Numbered from the stretch's first letter, positions 1-8,020 are shown. The stretch is DNA of 19,900 bases from Lachnospiraceae bacterium (GCA_902363825.1 CABJBK010000021.1:1-19900); one strand, 5' to 3'. Translations and numbers: made by a program. Notes: generated by a model not told the origin, from the sequence alone.

Positions 1-93
1 GAATCGCGTTCTTTGAATTATTCTCTTACGAATCTTTCAAGGTTATTTCACTGTTCAGTTTTCAATGTCCTTTGTCTTTTCGACAGCTTATTC
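1..93 (-). other. rRNA operon 5' leader (partial)
   Basis: Read on the minus strand, this stretch follows promoter P2 and holds the string TTGAAAACTGAACAG (65 down to 51). That string is characteristic of the leader or spacer next to Firmicutes rRNA genes. No convincing ORF is present. I infer that a 16S rRNA gene, or another stable RNA gene, starts just beyond the left edge. The RNA gene itself is not visible, so its identity rests on the leader and the promoter pair. Confidence 0.5.
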
Positions 94-122
94 ATTTTAC
101 CAAAATGTTTTCGCCGTGTCAA
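94..122 (-). promoter_or_regulatory. Strong promoter P2 of a stable-RNA operon
   Basis: On the minus strand there is a perfect -35 TTGACA (122-117), a 17-nt spacer and a -10 TAAAAT (99-94). Just upstream is an A-rich tract with AAAAAAG repeats that looks like an UP element. It is the second of two tandem promoters. Tandem strong promoters with UP-like tracts are typical of rRNA operons. Confidence 0.75.
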
Positions 123-177
123 GAACTTTTTTAACTTTTTTATTTTTTGTTGCTCCGTCATTAGCGGAGCGATATTT

Positions 178-206
178 ATATTATCACGCTGTCCATGGTT
201 TGTCAA
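178..206 (-). promoter_or_regulatory. Strong promoter P1 of a stable-RNA operon
   Basis: On the minus strand there is -35 TTGACA (206-201), a 17-nt spacer and -10 TAATAT (183-178), with an A-rich UP-like tract upstream. Between P1 and P2 lies a short GC hairpin, GCTCCG/CGGAGC (152-157 with 165-170). P1 sits downstream of the cvpA terminator, so it starts an independent leftward transcript. Confidence 0.7.
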
Positions 207-254
207 CGCTTTTTTTCATCTTTTTTAACTTTTTTGTTCTATCGAAATATAATA

Positions 255-296
255 GCAGATATGGTAGGTTTCATTTTATTTTTCTACCATATCTGC
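255..296 (-). terminator. Terminator after cvpA
   Basis: A perfect 13-bp stem (255-267 with 284-296) with a 16-nt loop follows the cvpA stop. On the minus strand it is followed by the U-rich string TATTATATTT. On the plus strand it is followed by CTTTTTA, so it could work in both directions. It separates the cvpA operon from the stable-RNA promoters. Confidence 0.7.
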
Positions 297-300
297 CTTT

Positions 301-1071
301 TTATAAGAACCACATGAGAAGCCCCAGTAACGGATTATTGTTATACAGCCATGTCAGCAGACTGCTCTGATCGATGTACCGGTTCATTTGTATTCCAAAA
401 CTGCTGGTACAACAGATCGCGATCAGATAAAAGAACAACCATATGTAGAGCATTCCCTGTATAAAACCGGCGGCAACTCCAAGCATTTTGTTCACTCCAT
501 GGATCACCGGAAGCCGTGATACCAGATTTAACAGTCTGGATATGACTTTTAACAGCACTACCGCGATCACATACGCAAGAAAGAACGCGATCCCGGATAT
601 GATATAATGTGCAAGGATCTCCGCGATCTGGGTGTAGACTCCGCTGTTTTCCAGGAACTGATCCGCCACTCCGATTCCATGATCGATCAGCTGCTGTTCC
701 CACGCCTTCGGAAGCACGATCCCCGCCATTTCGAGGCTGCTCTTCGGTTCATTTCCTTCTTCTGCGTTCGGATCCGCACCTGTATCTTCGCCCGTATTCT
801 CTACATCCTGCGATGCCTGTTCTTTTTCTTCCGCATTTGCGCCGTTTTCCACAGATTTTTTCAGCTGCTCTTCACATTTTTCCTGTATCGCCGTATAGAT
901 TCCGGTATTGTTTTCCAGATAATCGCTGATGTATGGTTCTGCCCACGTTACAAACGCGATGACCAAAAAGAATGACACCAGCGAAAACGCTACGCGGATA
1001 AATCCCTTCTGATATCCTTTTATTGTACAAAATGCCAGCGTAAATAACACGCCCACTAATAACCAATTCAC
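301..1071 (-). CDS. CvpA family membrane protein
   Basis: A 256-aa integral membrane protein. The N-terminal part has two hydrophobic segments (about 2-14 and 25-43) with the KGYQKGFIR turn between them. The C-terminal part has two more (about 157-175 and 197-222). This pairing, and the G-rich turn before the last helix, fit the CvpA/colicin V production family, whose exact function in Firmicutes is poorly known. Between the halves is a long acidic insert (about 62-112, rich in E, D, N and Q), so the protein is longer than minimal CvpA proteins of about 160-180 aa. The start codon overlaps the stop of the upstream DUF5711 gene by 4 bases (ATGA), so the two are translationally coupled and probably act together at the envelope. 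Family assignment is fairly sure; the role is not. Confidence 0.75.
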   Translation of the reverse strand: MNWLLVGVLFTLAFCTIKGYQKGFIRVAFSLVSFFLVIAFVTWAEPYISDYLENNTGIYTAIQEKCEEQLKKSVENGANAEEKEQASQDVENTGEDTGADPNAEEGNEPKSSLEMAGIVLPKAWEQQLIDHGIGVADQFLENSGVYTQIAEILAHYIISGIAFFLAYVIAVVLLKVISRLLNLVSRLPVIHGVNKMLGVAAGFIQGMLYIWLFFYLIAICCTSSFGIQMNRYIDQSSLLTWLYNNNPLLGLLMWFL

Positions 1072-2294
1072 TTTAATCTTACCTTTTCTGTCGTTCCATC
1101 TAATATAAATGTGTAATTCATCTGTGTTGCGCCCGACATGACACGGTACAGTTTGCGGTCAAACGTATACCGGAACCGCTCAACGCCGTACAGACTGTAT
1201 ATTCTGCACTCCACGTCACTGGTCACGCATATCTCATTGTTATCCAGAAAGCTGATCCTGCTGTAATCCATGTCAAAATCCTTGGAAAGCACCTGTTTTC
1301 CCTTCATATCATAGACTTCTACATGTCTTGTATTGCCGCTGTCTTCATTATTATATACAACTCCGATATACTCCGTATTGTAAAACACGCTTTTGATCTG
1401 CTTGTCAAGCGTTGTCTTTTGCGTCACCTTGGGCTTCTGTGTTCCCTCAAACAACAGGATGCTGCTGTCTCCAAATGCCACCATGCGATTGCTGCTTAGA
1501 AATTCCATCTGCGGGAACACTTCATCGGAATAGGTATAGGATGCCACAATATTATCGATCTCATTTTGTCCCACCGAACCGAAATTATAAAACGCGATCG
1601 TTGTCTGAAGTTTTCCCTCTCCGATATCAAGCATGGACACCGCCATTTTTTTTGCATCATCCGAAAGTGCGATTGTGATCGGATATCCGCTGTTTTCCTG
1701 ATGCAGTTCTCCGGACGCAAGCAGCTCCCCTTCTTTATTATAAAGCTGGAGATAGCTGGTAGTATCCTCCCGCATCAGAACTGCGATTGTTCCCTGGGAT
1801 GCCACGCATACGCGGGATATCGGCATGGTCGTCTTGATATTGCCCTGCATACCGTCTTTGGTGAGGATATAGACTGCCGTTCCTCCTCTGTCAAAGATCG
1901 CGAGGTATCCCTGACAGATATCTACTTTTGGATTTTGCATTTCGTATGTCTGATTCCAGATCATATGATCTGACTTATCTGTATAAAACGCTCCATCATT
2001 ACTGTATTTTAATATGTTTCCGTCAAATTCCTCAAACTGCGCCGCCGCGGTATCCGACCGTTCCACCGTATTAAGCGCTGTGTAATCCGTAAATGTCCGG
2101 GTCGCGAGGTATAAATAAAAGCCGAAAAACAACGCCAGGATTACAACGATCACGATCAGCGTTCTTCGCATAATCTTTCTGCGATGTGCCCGCAGTTTCT
2201 GCTCAAGCTCACGCTCGTCCGTTTCTACCATGCGAAATTTTTTCTTCTTTTCTTTTATCACAATATTATTCTTATCATCCTGGTCAACGCCCAT
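1068..2294 (-). CDS. DUF5711-type membrane-anchored beta-propeller protein
   Basis: A 408-aa protein with a charged cytoplasmic N-terminus (about 1-43, K/R/E-rich), one transmembrane helix (about 45-63) and a large extracytoplasmic part. The latter is made of repeated beta-strand blocks of the kind '...VEVYDMKGKQVL...' and '...LQLYNKEGELL...', which resemble WD40/PQQ-like propeller blades. This fits the DUF5711 family found widely in Lachnospiraceae. No catalytic motif is visible; a sensing or scaffold role at the membrane would be a guess. The ribosome binding site is GAGGAG, 11 nt before the ATG. It is the first gene of a two-gene unit with cvpA. Confidence 0.7.
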   Translation of the reverse strand: MGVDQDDKNNIVIKEKKKKFRMVETDERELEQKLRAHRRKIMRRTLIVIVVILALFFGFYLYLATRTFTDYTALNTVERSDTAAAQFEEFDGNILKYSNDGAFYTDKSDHMIWNQTYEMQNPKVDICQGYLAIFDRGGTAVYILTKDGMQGNIKTTMPISRVCVASQGTIAVLMREDTTSYLQLYNKEGELLASGELHQENSGYPITIALSDDAKKMAVSMLDIGEGKLQTTIAFYNFGSVGQNEIDNIVASYTYSDEVFPQMEFLSSNRMVAFGDSSILLFEGTQKPKVTQKTTLDKQIKSVFYNTEYIGVVYNNEDSGNTRHVEVYDMKGKQVLSKDFDMDYSRISFLDNNEICVTSDVECRIYSLYGVERFRYTFDRKLYRVMSGATQMNYTFILDGTTEKVRLK

Positions 2295-2340
2295 TTTGCT
2301 TTCTGCTCCTCATTACTGCCTTTTCATCTGCATGTACCAT

Positions 2341-2346
2341 ATTATA
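2341..2346 (-). promoter_or_regulatory. Candidate -10 box for the DUF5711-cvpA operon
   Basis: A perfect TATAAT on the minus strand lies about 50 nt before the DUF5711 start. No good -35 hexamer is found at 16-18 nt, so this is only a candidate. Confidence 0.35.
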
Positions 2347-2406
2347 ACTTATCCCCGTTTGTCCTGCACTATTTTTTCAAAATTTTCATAAAAGCATAAG
2401 ATTTTC

Positions 2407-3612
2407 TTATGGCAGCAACAGTTTTTGCCCGATATAGATCGTATTTTCATCGGCAATCCCGTTTTTGGCACAGATCTGTGGCACCATATCTTTATTCTGA
2501 TATATTTTCTGGCTGATCACCGCAAGGCTGTCCCCTTTTTCTACAATATAATAGCCCTGAAGTTTATAAGTCTCCGCTTCGCTCAGCATCGGCTGCGCGC
2601 CGTCCACCGAAACCGGTGCCGGATCTCCGGTGGTTTCCGGCTGCGGCTCCTGGACTTCCACACTTTCTGATGTGACCTGCGCAGTCTGCGGTGCCTGGGA
2701 TGTTTGCGTTGCCTGCGCGGAAACTGCCACCGGATTCGCCTGTTCCTCGAGCGGTTTTATGCTGCTTTGCATATCTTCCACCTCGAAATTCGCCACTTCT
2801 TTTTCTGTATTTCCGGCCGCCGATTGGGATAATACCTGGATCGCATCCTGCATCCCCGCCATTTTTTCATAGTTGTTGATCGTCGTGATCCCGATCACAC
2901 ACGCCGCCATTGCTGTGAGCACGCCCGCTGCGCAAAGTATGGAATGCTCTGCTTTGGGTCTTATCTGCCTTTGCTTTTCCTGCATACGCGCGCGGTAACC
3001 CGCAACCGTCTTTTCCTCTTCCTGTACCCGCTGCTCCGTCCCCGGCTCTTTCTGATGCTGACGCACCATAAAATTCTGCATTGCCTCATTTTTCTCATAA
3101 TATATGTAGTAACCCGACTGGCCCGAAAGATTTCCTCCCGCAAGCCGGTAAAAGTGTTCCTCCTGCTCTTCCGGATCCATTAAAAACATCACCTTGTCCG
3201 CCCCTTCAAAATACCGGCGGTGAAGATTTTCAAATTCCGGCAATAGATGTAACGGCCAGAACGATGTCATAACGCTCCATCCCACGATCTCGAAGTCACT
3301 GAAATATTCTTTTGCCTGCTGGTAAACGTATTCCCACGCCTCCTCGGTAAACTCGGGGAGTCCAACCGTTTTTAAAATCGGTTCCACCGCGACCGCACCG
3401 CTGATAAAAATATAATTTTTTTCCGCGCGATGCACTTTTCCAAACAGCACACACACTTTCTTTTCCGCGCGTTCCTGTTCTGCCGCCGGATGCAGATAAG
3501 TGTATACATAGTCTTCCACATATATTTTCCAGTTGCTTGCCGGATTTCCTATCTGTCGTATGTTTTTGGGAAGCTTGATCGTATCTTCGGTCTGTCGAAT
3601 CATTTCTATCAT
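2407..3612 (-). CDS. LysM-domain membrane protein with an MPN/JAB-like N-terminal domain
   Basis: A 401-aa bitopic protein. The C-terminus (about 354-400) is a LysM peptidoglycan-binding domain: YYIVEKGDSLAVISQKIY is followed by the typical NTIYIGQKLLLP ending. A transmembrane helix lies at about 224-245, and a P/Q/T/E-rich linker (about 265-345) spans the distance to the wall. The cytoplasmic N-terminal 150 residues resemble an MPN/JAB fold: VCVLFGKVHR, then YIFISGAVAVE, then FEIVGWSVMTSFWP. Where active JAMM proteases carry HxH after the GW, this protein has none, so the domain would be a non-catalytic relative. The ATG at 3612 has a ribosome binding site (AGGGGTG). It reads in the same direction as the DUF5711 gene but is separated by about 110 nt. 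The LysM call is firm; the MPN call is tentative. Confidence 0.72.
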   Translation of the reverse strand: MIEMIRQTEDTIKLPKNIRQIGNPASNWKIYVEDYVYTYLHPAAEQERAEKKVCVLFGKVHRAEKNYIFISGAVAVEPILKTVGLPEFTEEAWEYVYQQAKEYFSDFEIVGWSVMTSFWPLHLLPEFENLHRRYFEGADKVMFLMDPEEQEEHFYRLAGGNLSGQSGYYIYYEKNEAMQNFMVRQHQKEPGTEQRVQEEEKTVAGYRARMQEKQRQIRPKAEHSILCAAGVLTAMAACVIGITTINNYEKMAGMQDAIQVLSQSAAGNTEKEVANFEVEDMQSSIKPLEEQANPVAVSAQATQTSQAPQTAQVTSESVEVQEPQPETTGDPAPVSVDGAQPMLSEAETYKLQGYYIVEKGDSLAVISQKIYQNKDMVPQICAKNGIADENTIYIGQKLLLP

Positions 3613-3739
3613 GAAATCTTCACCCCTTATGTCATTTTTATGCCTCTACTCTAACACAGCAGCTGCGCTGTTTTTGCCGATTTAGGGAAAAGATTCCAAA
3701 AACTTTTTGACAGCATCCGCCATTTTTTCTGCCGCCATC

Positions 3740-3774
3740 ACAAAAAGAAAACCGTCCGGTCTCTGCCAGGCGGT
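3740..3774 (-). terminator. Terminator after the transketolase genes
   Basis: On the minus strand, a GC-rich stem (ACCGCC with GGaCGGT, one bulged base; 3751-3757 with 3769-3774) is followed directly by TTTTCTTTTTG. It lies about 20 nt after the stop of the transketolase C-terminal subunit gene and is a standard intrinsic terminator. Confidence 0.7.
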
Positions 3775-3792
3775 CTTGTCTTTCTTCTTTTT

Positions 3793-4740
3793 TTAGTTTT
3801 CTTTTACAAATGTTTTGATCTTGCCATAAACGCCTTCTGCGTCCAGTCCGTATTTATGAACCAGTTCTACTGCAGGACCGGACTCACCAAATACATCCTG
3901 AATGCCGACACGAAGCACTTTGGTCGGTGCTTTTTCGCTTAACACTTCGCAAACCGCGCTTCCAAGTCCGCCGATGACGGAATGTTCTTCTACGGTAACG
4001 ACTTTTCCGGTCTCTTTTGCCGCTTTTACGACCAGTTCTTCATCTAACGGTTTGATGGTATGGATATTGACCACTTTTGCGCTGATGCCGTCTTTTTCAA
4101 GCATTTCTGCTGCTTCCAGCGCAGAACTTACGCAAAGTCCGGTTGCGAATACCGTTACGTCGGTTCCTTCTTTTAAGACGATACCTTTTCCAATTTCAAA
4201 TTTGTAATCCGGGGTATCATTGATCACCGGGAGCGCAAGACGTCCAAAACGCAGATATACCGGTCCAACGTGCTCATACGCTGCCTTTACTGCTGCTCTC
4301 GCCTCTACATCATCTGACGGATTGATCACTACCATGCCCGGAATTTCACGCATGAGCGCAAGATCTTCCAGACACTGATGGGTTGCTCCGTCTTCTCCAA
4401 CCGAGATTCCTGCATGGGTTGCTCCGATCTTTACATTCAGATGTGGGTAACCAATGGAATTTCTCACCTGCTCGTAAGCACGTCCTGCCGCGAACATGGC
4501 AAAGGTACTGATGAACGGTACTTTTCCACAGGTGGAAAGTCCTGCCGCGATGCCCGCCATATTTGCCTCTGCGATACCGCAGTCCAGATGTCTTTCCGGA
4601 AATGCTTTTTTGAAGATTCCGGTTTTGGTAGCACCTGCAAGGTCAGCATCCAGAACGATCAGATCGTCATGCTCTTTTCCAAGGTCTACCAGTGCGTTTC
4701 CGTAACTCTCTCTTGTTGCGATCTTCTTTACTTCTGACAT
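3793..4740 (-). CDS. Transketolase, C-terminal (pyrimidine-binding) subunit
   Basis: A 315-aa protein matching the second half of transketolase: the pyrimidine-binding domain and the C-terminal domain. Visible landmarks are the conserved glutamate that activates the thiamine ring in CGIAEANMAGIAAGL (E58), the STFAMFAAGRAYEQ segment (79-91) and the GISVGEDGATHQ loop (111-122). With the N-terminal subunit it should form a split transketolase that moves two-carbon units in the non-oxidative pentose phosphate pathway. Split two-gene transketolases are common in Clostridia and archaea. The start overlaps the upstream gene by 13 bases, with an AGGTGA ribosome binding site 8 nt before the ATG. A DXS-like enzyme is less likely, because the partner lacks DXS features and the length is short. 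Confidence 0.9.
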   Translation of the reverse strand: MSEVKKIATRESYGNALVDLGKEHDDLIVLDADLAGATKTGIFKKAFPERHLDCGIAEANMAGIAAGLSTCGKVPFISTFAMFAAGRAYEQVRNSIGYPHLNVKIGATHAGISVGEDGATHQCLEDLALMREIPGMVVINPSDDVEARAAVKAAYEHVGPVYLRFGRLALPVINDTPDYKFEIGKGIVLKEGTDVTVFATGLCVSSALEAAEMLEKDGISAKVVNIHTIKPLDEELVVKAAKETGKVVTVEEHSVIGGLGSAVCEVLSEKAPTKVLRVGIQDVFGESGPAVELVHKYGLDAEGVYGKIKTFVKEN

Positions 4741-5564
4741 AATGCTTCACCTGCTTTCTCTAAATCTGCCATGGCAACGGCATACTGCTCATCGTTTGGT
4801 GCGGAGCCATGCCAGCTTGCCTCATTTTCCATGAAGGATACACCTTTGCCCTTGATCGTCTTTGCAATAATGGCAGTCGGCATTCCCTTTGTCTCTTTTG
4901 CTTCTTTAAATGCCGCACGGATCTCATCGAAGTTGTGTCCGTCAATGTTGATCACATGGAAATTGAATGCTTCGAATTTCTTGTCGATCGGATACGGGGA
5001 ACACACATCCGCGATGTTTCCATCAATCTGAAGTCCGTTGTTGTCCACTACAAGCACCAGGTTGTCCAGTTTCCGGAAGCCTGCCCACATAGCTGCCTCC
5101 CAGATCTGTCCCTCCTGGATCTCGCCGTCTCCGGCAAGCGCGTATACACGATAATCTTTGTTATCCAGTTTAGCTGCCATTGCCATTCCTGCTGCCGCTG
5201 AAAAGCCCTGTCCCAGGGAACCGCTCGACATGTCGATACCCGGTGTATGTTTCATATCCGGATGTCCCTGCAGGTAAGAACCTGTATGACGTAACGTCTT
5301 TAAATCCTCCGCCGGAATAAATCCTTTCTGCGCGAGTACCGAATATAATGCCGGTGCGACATGTCCTTTCGATAATACAAAACGGTCGCGGTCTGCCATC
5401 TTTGGATTTTTCGGATCTACATTCATCTCCTCAAAATACAGATAGGTCAGGATGTCTGCCGCAGACAATGATCCGCCCGGATGACCGGACTTTGCGCTGT
5501 GTACCGCAGTCACAATACCTTTACGAACTTCGTTTGCGATTTTTTCAAGTTCTAAATTTTCCAT
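4728..5564 (-). CDS. Transketolase, N-terminal (TPP-binding) subunit
   Basis: A 278-aa protein covering the first half of transketolase. It shows SAKSGHPGGSLSAADIL (24-40), LSKGHVAPALY (65-74), GSLGQGFSAAAGMA (115-128) and the thiamine diphosphate/Mg motif GDGEIQEGQIWEA (145-157) ending with DNNGLQIDG. It needs the adjacent C-terminal subunit to make a full active site. I use the ATG at 5564 (MENLELEK), which has an AAAGGG ribosome binding site; an in-frame ATG 28 codons upstream would add a basic tail absent from the family and lacks a good site. The gene lies 86 nt after recR in the same direction and may be partly co-transcribed with it. Confidence 0.9.
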   Translation of the reverse strand: MENLELEKIANEVRKGIVTAVHSAKSGHPGGSLSAADILTYLYFEEMNVDPKNPKMADRDRFVLSKGHVAPALYSVLAQKGFIPAEDLKTLRHTGSYLQGHPDMKHTPGIDMSSGSLGQGFSAAAGMAMAAKLDNKDYRVYALAGDGEIQEGQIWEAAMWAGFRKLDNLVLVVDNNGLQIDGNIADVCSPYPIDKKFEAFNFHVINIDGHNFDEIRAAFKEAKETKGMPTAIIAKTIKGKGVSFMENEASWHGSAPNDEQYAVAMADLEKAGEALCQK

Positions 5565-5588
5565 TTTCTTACCCTTTCTGTGTCGCCT

Positions 5589-5632
5589 CCCGGCGGCTTT
5601 ATATTCAGCCGGGCATCTGACTCGCATCAGAT
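5589..5632 (-). other. Paired hairpins in the recR-transketolase gap
   Basis: Two adjacent hairpins lie in the 86-nt gap: CCCGGC/GCCGGG (5589-5594 with 5608-5613) and ATCTGA/TCAGAT (5615-5620 with 5627-5632). Neither is followed by a U-run on the minus strand, so they are not normal terminators. They may stabilise or process the transketolase mRNA. The function is unknown. Confidence 0.35.
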
Positions 5633-5650
5633 CCCGCATCTGTTGCATGA

Positions 5651-6247
5651 TTATAATTCGACTCTGCCCTCAAGCGCCCGAAGGAGCGTCACTTCATCGA
5701 TGTATTCAAGATCTCCGCCCACCGGCACTCCGCTTGCGATCCGCGTAACCCTGATTCCGGTCGGCTTGATCAGTTTGCTGATATACATCGCGGTCGTTTC
5801 GCCTTCCAGACTGGAATTTGTGGCGATGATCACCTCATCTACGTCTCCCTGCAAGCGCTGCATCAGTTCTTTTAATTTGATATCGTTCGGCCCGATACCA
5901 AGCATCGGCGATATCGCCCCGTGCAGCACATGATACACGCCCTCATATTTTCCGGTTTTTTCGTACGCGGTCAGATCACGCGTGTTTTCCACGACCATGA
6001 TCTCACGGTGGTTGCGCTTTGGATCTTTACAGATCGGACAAAGTTCATCATCCGTCAGCGTAAAACACTGCTTACAGTAACGGACATTTTTTCTGGCATT
6101 TATGATGGCATCCGAAAGGCTCTGCACATGATCCACCGGCATATTTAAAATATGAAATGCCAGACGCTGTGCTGTTTTGTGCCCGATTCCCGGAAGCGCC
6201 GCCAGTTCTTCTATCAGTTTTGAAATCTGTTTACTGTAGTATTCCAT
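5651..6247 (-). CDS. recR: Recombination mediator protein RecR
   Basis: A 198-aa protein of the usual RecR length. It has an N-terminal helix-hairpin-helix ([16 protein letters not shown], about 17-32), a four-cysteine zinc finger (C58, C61, C70, C73 in YCKQCF and CPICKD) and a Toprim domain (about 81-176, starting IMVVENTRD and containing [16 protein letters not shown]). The C-terminal segment is [20 protein letters not shown]. RecR works with RecF and RecO to load RecA at gaps and breaks. The ribosome binding site AAGGA precedes the ATG. In many Firmicutes recR directly follows dnaX-ybaB; here two unrelated genes lie between, so recR has its own promoter. Confidence 0.96.
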   Translation of the reverse strand: MEYYSKQISKLIEELAALPGIGHKTAQRLAFHILNMPVDHVQSLSDAIINARKNVRYCKQCFTLTDDELCPICKDPKRNHREIMVVENTRDLTAYEKTGKYEGVYHVLHGAISPMLGIGPNDIKLKELMQRLQGDVDEVIIATNSSLEGETTAMYISKLIKPTGIRVTRIASGVPVGGDLEYIDEVTLLRALEGRVEL

Positions 6248-6270
6248 AATTTTCGTCCTTTTCCCTACCT

Positions 6271-6299
6271 ATATTACTTGATAAAACGTAATTTTACAA
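6271..6299 (-). promoter_or_regulatory. Promoter of recR (shares its -35 with the divergent promoter)
   Basis: On the minus strand: -35 TTGTAA (6299-6294), 17-nt spacer, -10 TAATAT (6276-6271), about 24 nt before the recR ATG. The -35 hexamer is the exact complement of the -35 used by the rightward DUF6062 promoter. Confidence 0.6.
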
Positions 6300-6322
6300 G
6301 ATGGTTTTCAAAATGCTATAAT
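6294..6322 (+). promoter_or_regulatory. Promoter of the DUF6062 gene
   Basis: -35 TTACAA (6294-6299), 17-nt spacer, extended -10 TGCTATAAT with the perfect TATAAT at 6317-6322. The gene starts 50 nt downstream behind an AGGAAGG ribosome binding site. Confidence 0.7.
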
Positions 6323-6371
6323 TATTTTACACGAAATTTTATGACCTATATTTTCAGGAAGGATTTTTAAT

Positions 6372-7136
6372 ATGAAAGAAAACATTTCTACCATACCGTT
6401 AATGGACGCATTCCACGCAGATGACGAGTGTCCGTTCTGCTATCTGGAGCGGGAAGCGGAACAGCACGCAGTGTCATTCATTTTGGGTTCTGCCTATATG
6501 GAGGATGATATCCGCGCGAAAACCGACGCGACCGGATTTTGCCGCCACCACTATAAAATGATGTATGATTACGGAAACCGGCTTGGAAGCGCATGGATCC
6601 TAAGCACACATTTAAAGAAAATCAACGAAGAACTCCACAAAGAGATCTCAAATTTTACCCCCGGAAAATCTTCTTTTGCCAACCGCTTTAAAAAGACAGA
6701 CTCATCCGCAAAAGCAAATACTTCGCTTGGCGCATGGCTGGAAAAACGTGAGTCCTCCTGCTATGTATGCGACCATTTCCGATCTATTTATGACCGGTAT
6801 CTGGACACTTTTTTTGATCTGTATAAAAAGAATGATGAATTTAGAGAACTTTTCCGGAAAAGCAAAGGCTTTTGCCTGCCGCATTTCCGTGATCTGATCG
6901 AAGCTGCCGAGATCCGGCTTGGTGATGAACAGAAAAAAGATTTCTACCCGGTGGTATTTTCCATGATGGAAGAAAATATGAAACGCCTTCAGGAAGAAGT
7001 CACCTGGTTTGTCGATAAGAATGACTACCGCAACAAGGATAAAGACTGGAGCAATTCCCAGGATTCCATTCAGCGGTGTATGCAAAAATGTGCCGGCGGC
7101 TATCCCGCCGATCCGGTATTTAAGATGAAGCCATAA
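6372..7136 (+). CDS. DUF6062 family cysteine-rich protein
   Basis: A soluble 254-aa protein with no signal peptide or membrane segment. It has two copies of a metal-site-like pattern: C20-x2-C23 (ECPFCYL) followed by GFCRHHY (C57, H59, H60), and C130-x2-C133 (CYVCDHF) followed by GFCLPHF (C168, H171). The duplicated CxxC plus CxxxH layout suggests two related zinc or metal-binding halves. This fits the DUF6062 family, which has no known function. The gene stands alone in direction, divergent from recR and convergent with the Rpn gene. It is preceded by a good promoter and ribosome binding site. Family assignment is likely; function unknown. Confidence 0.72.
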   Translation: MKENISTIPLMDAFHADDECPFCYLEREAEQHAVSFILGSAYMEDDIRAKTDATGFCRHHYKMMYDYGNRLGSAWILSTHLKKINEELHKEISNFTPGKSSFANRFKKTDSSAKANTSLGAWLEKRESSCYVCDHFRSIYDRYLDTFFDLYKKNDEFRELFRKSKGFCLPHFRDLIEAAEIRLGDEQKKDFYPVVFSMMEENMKRLQEEVTWFVDKNDYRNKDKDWSNSQDSIQRCMQKCAGGYPADPVFKMKP

Positions 7137-7156
7137 AAAACAACGCGCTATTTTTT
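7135..7156. terminator. Possible weak bidirectional terminator
   Basis: The 11-nt gap between the two convergent stop codons holds AAAAAA (7135-7140) and TTTTTT (7151-7156) around a CGCGC core. The stem would be only A-T pairs, so activity in either direction is uncertain. Confidence 0.25.
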
Positions 7157-8008
7157 CTGACACGCGCGGATGTATTCTTCCGCCTGATCTTTTTCCAATC
7201 CAAAGCGTATCTGCAGCTTTTCACAGATACGCTCTTTGGATATTCCTTCTTCAAGATTATCCAGAACCAAGATCTTAATCCCCTGTTCCATGCCTACATC
7301 AATCCCATGCTGGTAAGCCGACGCCATGTCGTGCTCTATCTGTTCTCTGGCTTCGCACCGCATCTGAATCCGCTCATCTGCATTCAATTTGCGCATTATG
7401 GTTTCTGCCTCTTTGATCGTTTCGTTTTTTTCTGCTAACATGGCTATCTCCTCCCAACTTGCAGCCTGAAAAAGTTTTGCCCAATAATACAGATCCGTTT
7501 CTTTTTCTTTCTCCGGCACATTTTCCAGTTGAGTTAAGTCTAACACACGCAAAATAAATTTACTATTAAAAATTTTATGGTTTTTGGTATTCATCAGAAG
7601 ATTTTCAGAATAGAATTCCGGCGCATCCGGAAATAATGTGAAATCAAGAATTCCAATGTGAATCGTTGTTTTTAATTCAGAATATTTCTCGCCCTTCGCC
7701 AGATCATCAAAGGCTCTGCACAAATATAACAGTCCACGATCCTGCCAGTCCCCGTAATTGGTTGTCTGCAATTCTATATTTAAACACTTACTGTTGTTAA
7801 GCAGTATCTTCACGTCCAAAATACAGGTTTTTTCATCAATGTCTTCTCCCAGTATAATCGGATTTTCGATCAGACATTCTTTTATCTCTACAGGCTTTAA
7901 ATCCAGTAACGCACTCACCAGCCCTCGCAGCATTCTCTCACTGCTTTGCATTGCGGCACGAAACATATAATCATTTTTTAATCCATACTTTAATTTTTCT
8001 TCGTTCAA
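7148..8008 (-). CDS. Rpn family recombination-promoting nuclease / PD-(D/E)XK transposase-like protein
   Basis: A 286-aa protein of the Rpn/PDDEXK family (PF12784-like). The N-terminus has the family opening LKNDYMFR (10-17). The nuclease core is seen in CILDVKILL (D65, K67) followed by LNIELQ (E79, Q81), giving the D-x13-E-x-Q arrangement of this family, then the RGLLYLCRAF helix. The C-terminal third is charged and helical (EQIEHDMASAYQHGIDVGMEQG), as in many Rpn proteins. Relatives cut DNA and promote RecA-independent recombination; a defence role has also been proposed. Translation starts at a TTG (8008), supported by a strong AGGAGG 6 nt upstream. The gene is preceded by a large inverted repeat and sits where recR would normally follow ybaB, which suggests an insertion. 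Confidence 0.82.
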   Translation of the reverse strand: MNEEKLKYGLKNDYMFRAAMQSSERMLRGLVSALLDLKPVEIKECLIENPIILGEDIDEKTCILDVKILLNNSKCLNIELQTTNYGDWQDRGLLYLCRAFDDLAKGEKYSELKTTIHIGILDFTLFPDAPEFYSENLLMNTKNHKIFNSKFILRVLDLTQLENVPEKEKETDLYYWAKLFQAASWEEIAMLAEKNETIKEAETIMRKLNADERIQMRCEAREQIEHDMASAYQHGIDVGMEQGIKILVLDNLEEGISKERICEKLQIRFGLEKDQAEEYIRACQKK

Positions 8009-8020
8009 ATTTATCCTCCT

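Noticed and set aside
3661..3680. An ACAGC/GCTGT hairpin followed by TTTTT upstream of the LysM gene.
   Set aside because: On the plus strand it would end no visible gene, and on the minus strand it has no U-tract; it is probably chance.
5650..5655. A TATAAT over the recR stop codon as a promoter for the transketolase genes.
   Set aside because: No -35 hexamer lies at a workable distance.
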